Shown here: positions 5,097 to 6,199 of the stretch, piece by piece
Layout of the letters: the number at the start of each line of letters is the position of its first letter
How positions within the stretch are numbered: the stretch's first letter is position 1
Program-made: the position numbers and the translations under genes
Notes under the pieces: generated by a model
The model's input: only the letters and a program-made list of their open reading frames with translations
Database searches by the model: none
What the model was told of the DNA's origin: nothing
Source of the DNA: an uncultured Clostridium sp.
Lineage (GTDB): Bacteria; Bacillota; Clostridia; Lachnospirales; Lachnospiraceae
Reading direction: 5' to 3'
Length of the DNA: 6,199 bases
NCBI GenBank assembly: GCA_900552885.1
Contig: USBM01000132.1
Coordinates: 1 to 6,199, forward strand

Positions 5097-6125
5097 CTAT
5101 TCTTCTACCGAATTACATGATACATGTTGAATCAACGGTGTATCCGCATCAATCGGCAATATCTCATATCCTTCACTTTTCAATGTATCAATTAACAATT
5201 GTAATGATTCCACTGTTGTATGTGTTGTCTGCAGATCATGCATTAACACAATGGAATCCTGATTATTCTCCACATCATTCATAATATTATCGACAAGCTG
5301 GTCCGGAGATAACCCACTTGTTACGGCATCACCATTCAATGCGTTCCAGTCATAATAATTAATATTATGCTCATTCAGATATGCAATATAATCCTGAATC
5401 GGTAATGGTGCTACATTATTCGAACTTCCACCCGGGAACCTGAAAATGCTGCTCTTTGTACCCGTTACTTTATACAGCAGATCATTTAGTTTCTCAATCT
5501 CATCTCCAAAGGATTCTACCGATGCATACAGATCCTGGTACACATGACTATAGGAATGCATCCCTAACGTATGCCCTTCATCCACAATACGCTTATAATA
5601 ATCATAATATTCTTCATCTCTTCCTATTACAAAGAATGTAGCTTTCACATTATTTGCAGCCAGAACATCTAAGATCTGTCCCGTATAGATAGACGGACCA
5701 TCATCAAATGTCAGATAAACCCGTTTCGTCTCCCGGGTATCAGTTTCATTTCCTGTATTTGTGGAAGACTGTTTCGTTCCCTCTGCATCCCGTGTCGTCT
5801 GCTCTCCATCTGCAGTATTATCTGCCTTACCACCTTTCGTGTTAGTTGCACCAAGCACAGACTTTACGGAAGTTGCAAACCGTTCACTATTCGCATTCGG
5901 ATTATTCCGAAGTGCTTCCCGGCTCTGACGAAGTGTTAAATAATCGCCACCGTCTTCACTTAATGCATACTCCAATCGTTCCTCTAATTGATTCACCTTA
6001 TAAAACAGGAACATACTTGTGAAAATCGGCAGAATGGTAAGAACTAAAAATCCATATATAATAATTTTCTTATATAATTCAATTCTTTTTCGTTGCGCCA
6101 ATTGCGCTCTTGTCATCTTAGCCAT
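5097..6125 (-). CDS. Membrane-anchored NodB/CE4 polysaccharide deacetylase
   Basis: A 342-residue protein with a basic cytoplasmic N-terminus (residues 1-20, many Arg/Lys), one membrane helix (about 21-42) that acts as an uncleaved anchor, a short charged coiled-coil-like stretch (43-72), a Thr/Asn/Asp/Gly-rich low-complexity linker (about 92-133), and an extracellular NodB catalytic domain (about 134-325). The CE4 motifs are complete: TFDDGP (139-144), with D141 as general base and D142 as metal ligand; HSYSH (190-194), with H190 and H194 as metal ligands; RFPGG (229-233); YDWN (258-261); and LMHD (294-297) with catalytic H296. It probably removes acetyl groups from N-acetylated cell-wall sugars, as in peptidoglycan deacetylases of the PgdA type, which would affect lysozyme sensitivity; the exact glycan is unknown. 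It could also be a sporulation-linked deacetylase, but the anchor plus linker fit a vegetative wall enzyme better. The ATG follows AGGAG. A terminator separates it from the folate genes. Confidence 0.93.
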   Translation of the reverse strand: MAKMTRAQLAQRKRIELYKKIIIYGFLVLTILPIFTSMFLFYKVNQLEERLEYALSEDGGDYLTLRQSREALRNNPNANSERFATSVKSVLGATNTKGGKADNTADGEQTTRDAEGTKQSSTNTGNETDTRETKRVYLTFDDGPSIYTGQILDVLAANNVKATFFVIGRDEEYYDYYKRIVDEGHTLGMHSYSHVYQDLYASVESFGDEIEKLNDLLYKVTGTKSSIFRFPGGSSNNVAPLPIQDYIAYLNEHNINYYDWNALNGDAVTSGLSPDQLVDNIMNDVENNQDSIVLMHDLQTTHTTVESLQLLIDTLKSEGYEILPIDADTPLIQHVSCNSVEE

Positions 6126-6130
6126 CTGTT

Positions 6131-6135
6131 CTCCT
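6131..6135 (-). promoter_or_regulatory. Ribosome binding site for the polysaccharide deacetylase; edge region otherwise unassigned
   Basis: The minus strand reads TTAGGAGAACAG followed by ATG at 6125. The remaining edge sequence to 6199 contains no promoter I can support. Short minus-strand reading frames entering from the right all stop within the edge, the longest near 6153, and are too short to identify as the end of another gene. Confidence 0.7.
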
Positions 6136-6199
6136 AACTTTTTATACTACTAGTGTCCGCAATTGCATCTCTTCTTATTCAAACACTTTGTAAGCGAGC

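Noticed and set aside
4847..5284. Plus-strand open frame of 145 codons spanning the folC-deacetylase gap
   Set aside because: It overlaps the folC N-terminus, the terminator stem and the deacetylase C-terminus, has no Shine-Dalgarno and shows no family motif. It is a shadow of the minus-strand genes.
6141..6146. TATAAA as a -10 for the deacetylase gene
   Set aside because: It would start transcription inside the ribosome binding site, about 9 nt from the ATG, and there is no -35 at proper spacing.
6175..6198. Possible tail of another minus-strand gene (LAYKVFE then stop)
   Set aside because: Seven codons in one of three frames are not enough to support a gene; the other frames also end within the edge.

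Overview
The window reads like a chromosome segment from a low-to-mid GC anaerobic Firmicute, most likely a Clostridia/Lachnospiraceae-type organism. This is an inference from several signs: a fused chorismate mutase-prephenate dehydratase, a fused FolB-FolK, a clostridial-style Ppx/GppA N-terminus, a membrane-anchored polysaccharide deacetylase, strong AGGAG-type ribosome binding sites and very tight gene packing. I cannot name a species. Every gene I can support lies on the minus strand, so transcription runs from right to left.

Right part (about 5097-6199): a membrane-anchored NodB/CE4 polysaccharide deacetylase, followed by a long imperfect stem-loop (5046-5096) that looks like its intrinsic terminator. 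The 6126-6199 edge holds its ribosome binding site and nothing else I can assign.

Middle (about 1344-5045): a likely promoter at 4979-4984 with an 8-bp direct repeat upstream, an unexplained leader of about 90 nt, then folC, an HD-domain phosphohydrolase of unknown substrate, folP, a 119-bp AT-rich spacer with a perfect 7-bp hairpin, and a folB-folK fusion. Together FolB, FolK, FolP and FolC take dihydroneopterin to dihydrofolate. folE (GTP cyclohydrolase) and an enzyme that dephosphorylates dihydroneopterin triphosphate are not seen in this window. The HD protein is a candidate for the latter step, but nothing in the sequence proves it.

Left part (1-1332): pheA (chorismate mutase + prephenate dehydratase + ACT domain) starts 11 nt after the folBK stop, and a Ppx/GppA-type phosphatase truncated by the window edge starts directly at the pheA stop codon. 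The run folC-HD-folP-folBK-pheA-ppx could be one transcript, since I see no convincing terminator within it. The link between folate and phenylalanine is plausible because p-aminobenzoate and phenylalanine both derive from chorismate.

Most of the window is ordinary housekeeping biosynthesis. The points worth a second look are the Cys-rich HD protein inside the folate cluster, the uncharacterised folC leader with its direct repeats, the hairpin leader in front of folBK, and motif deviations in the PheA ACT domain and the FolP substrate loop. I see no phage, transposon, CRISPR or defence system.
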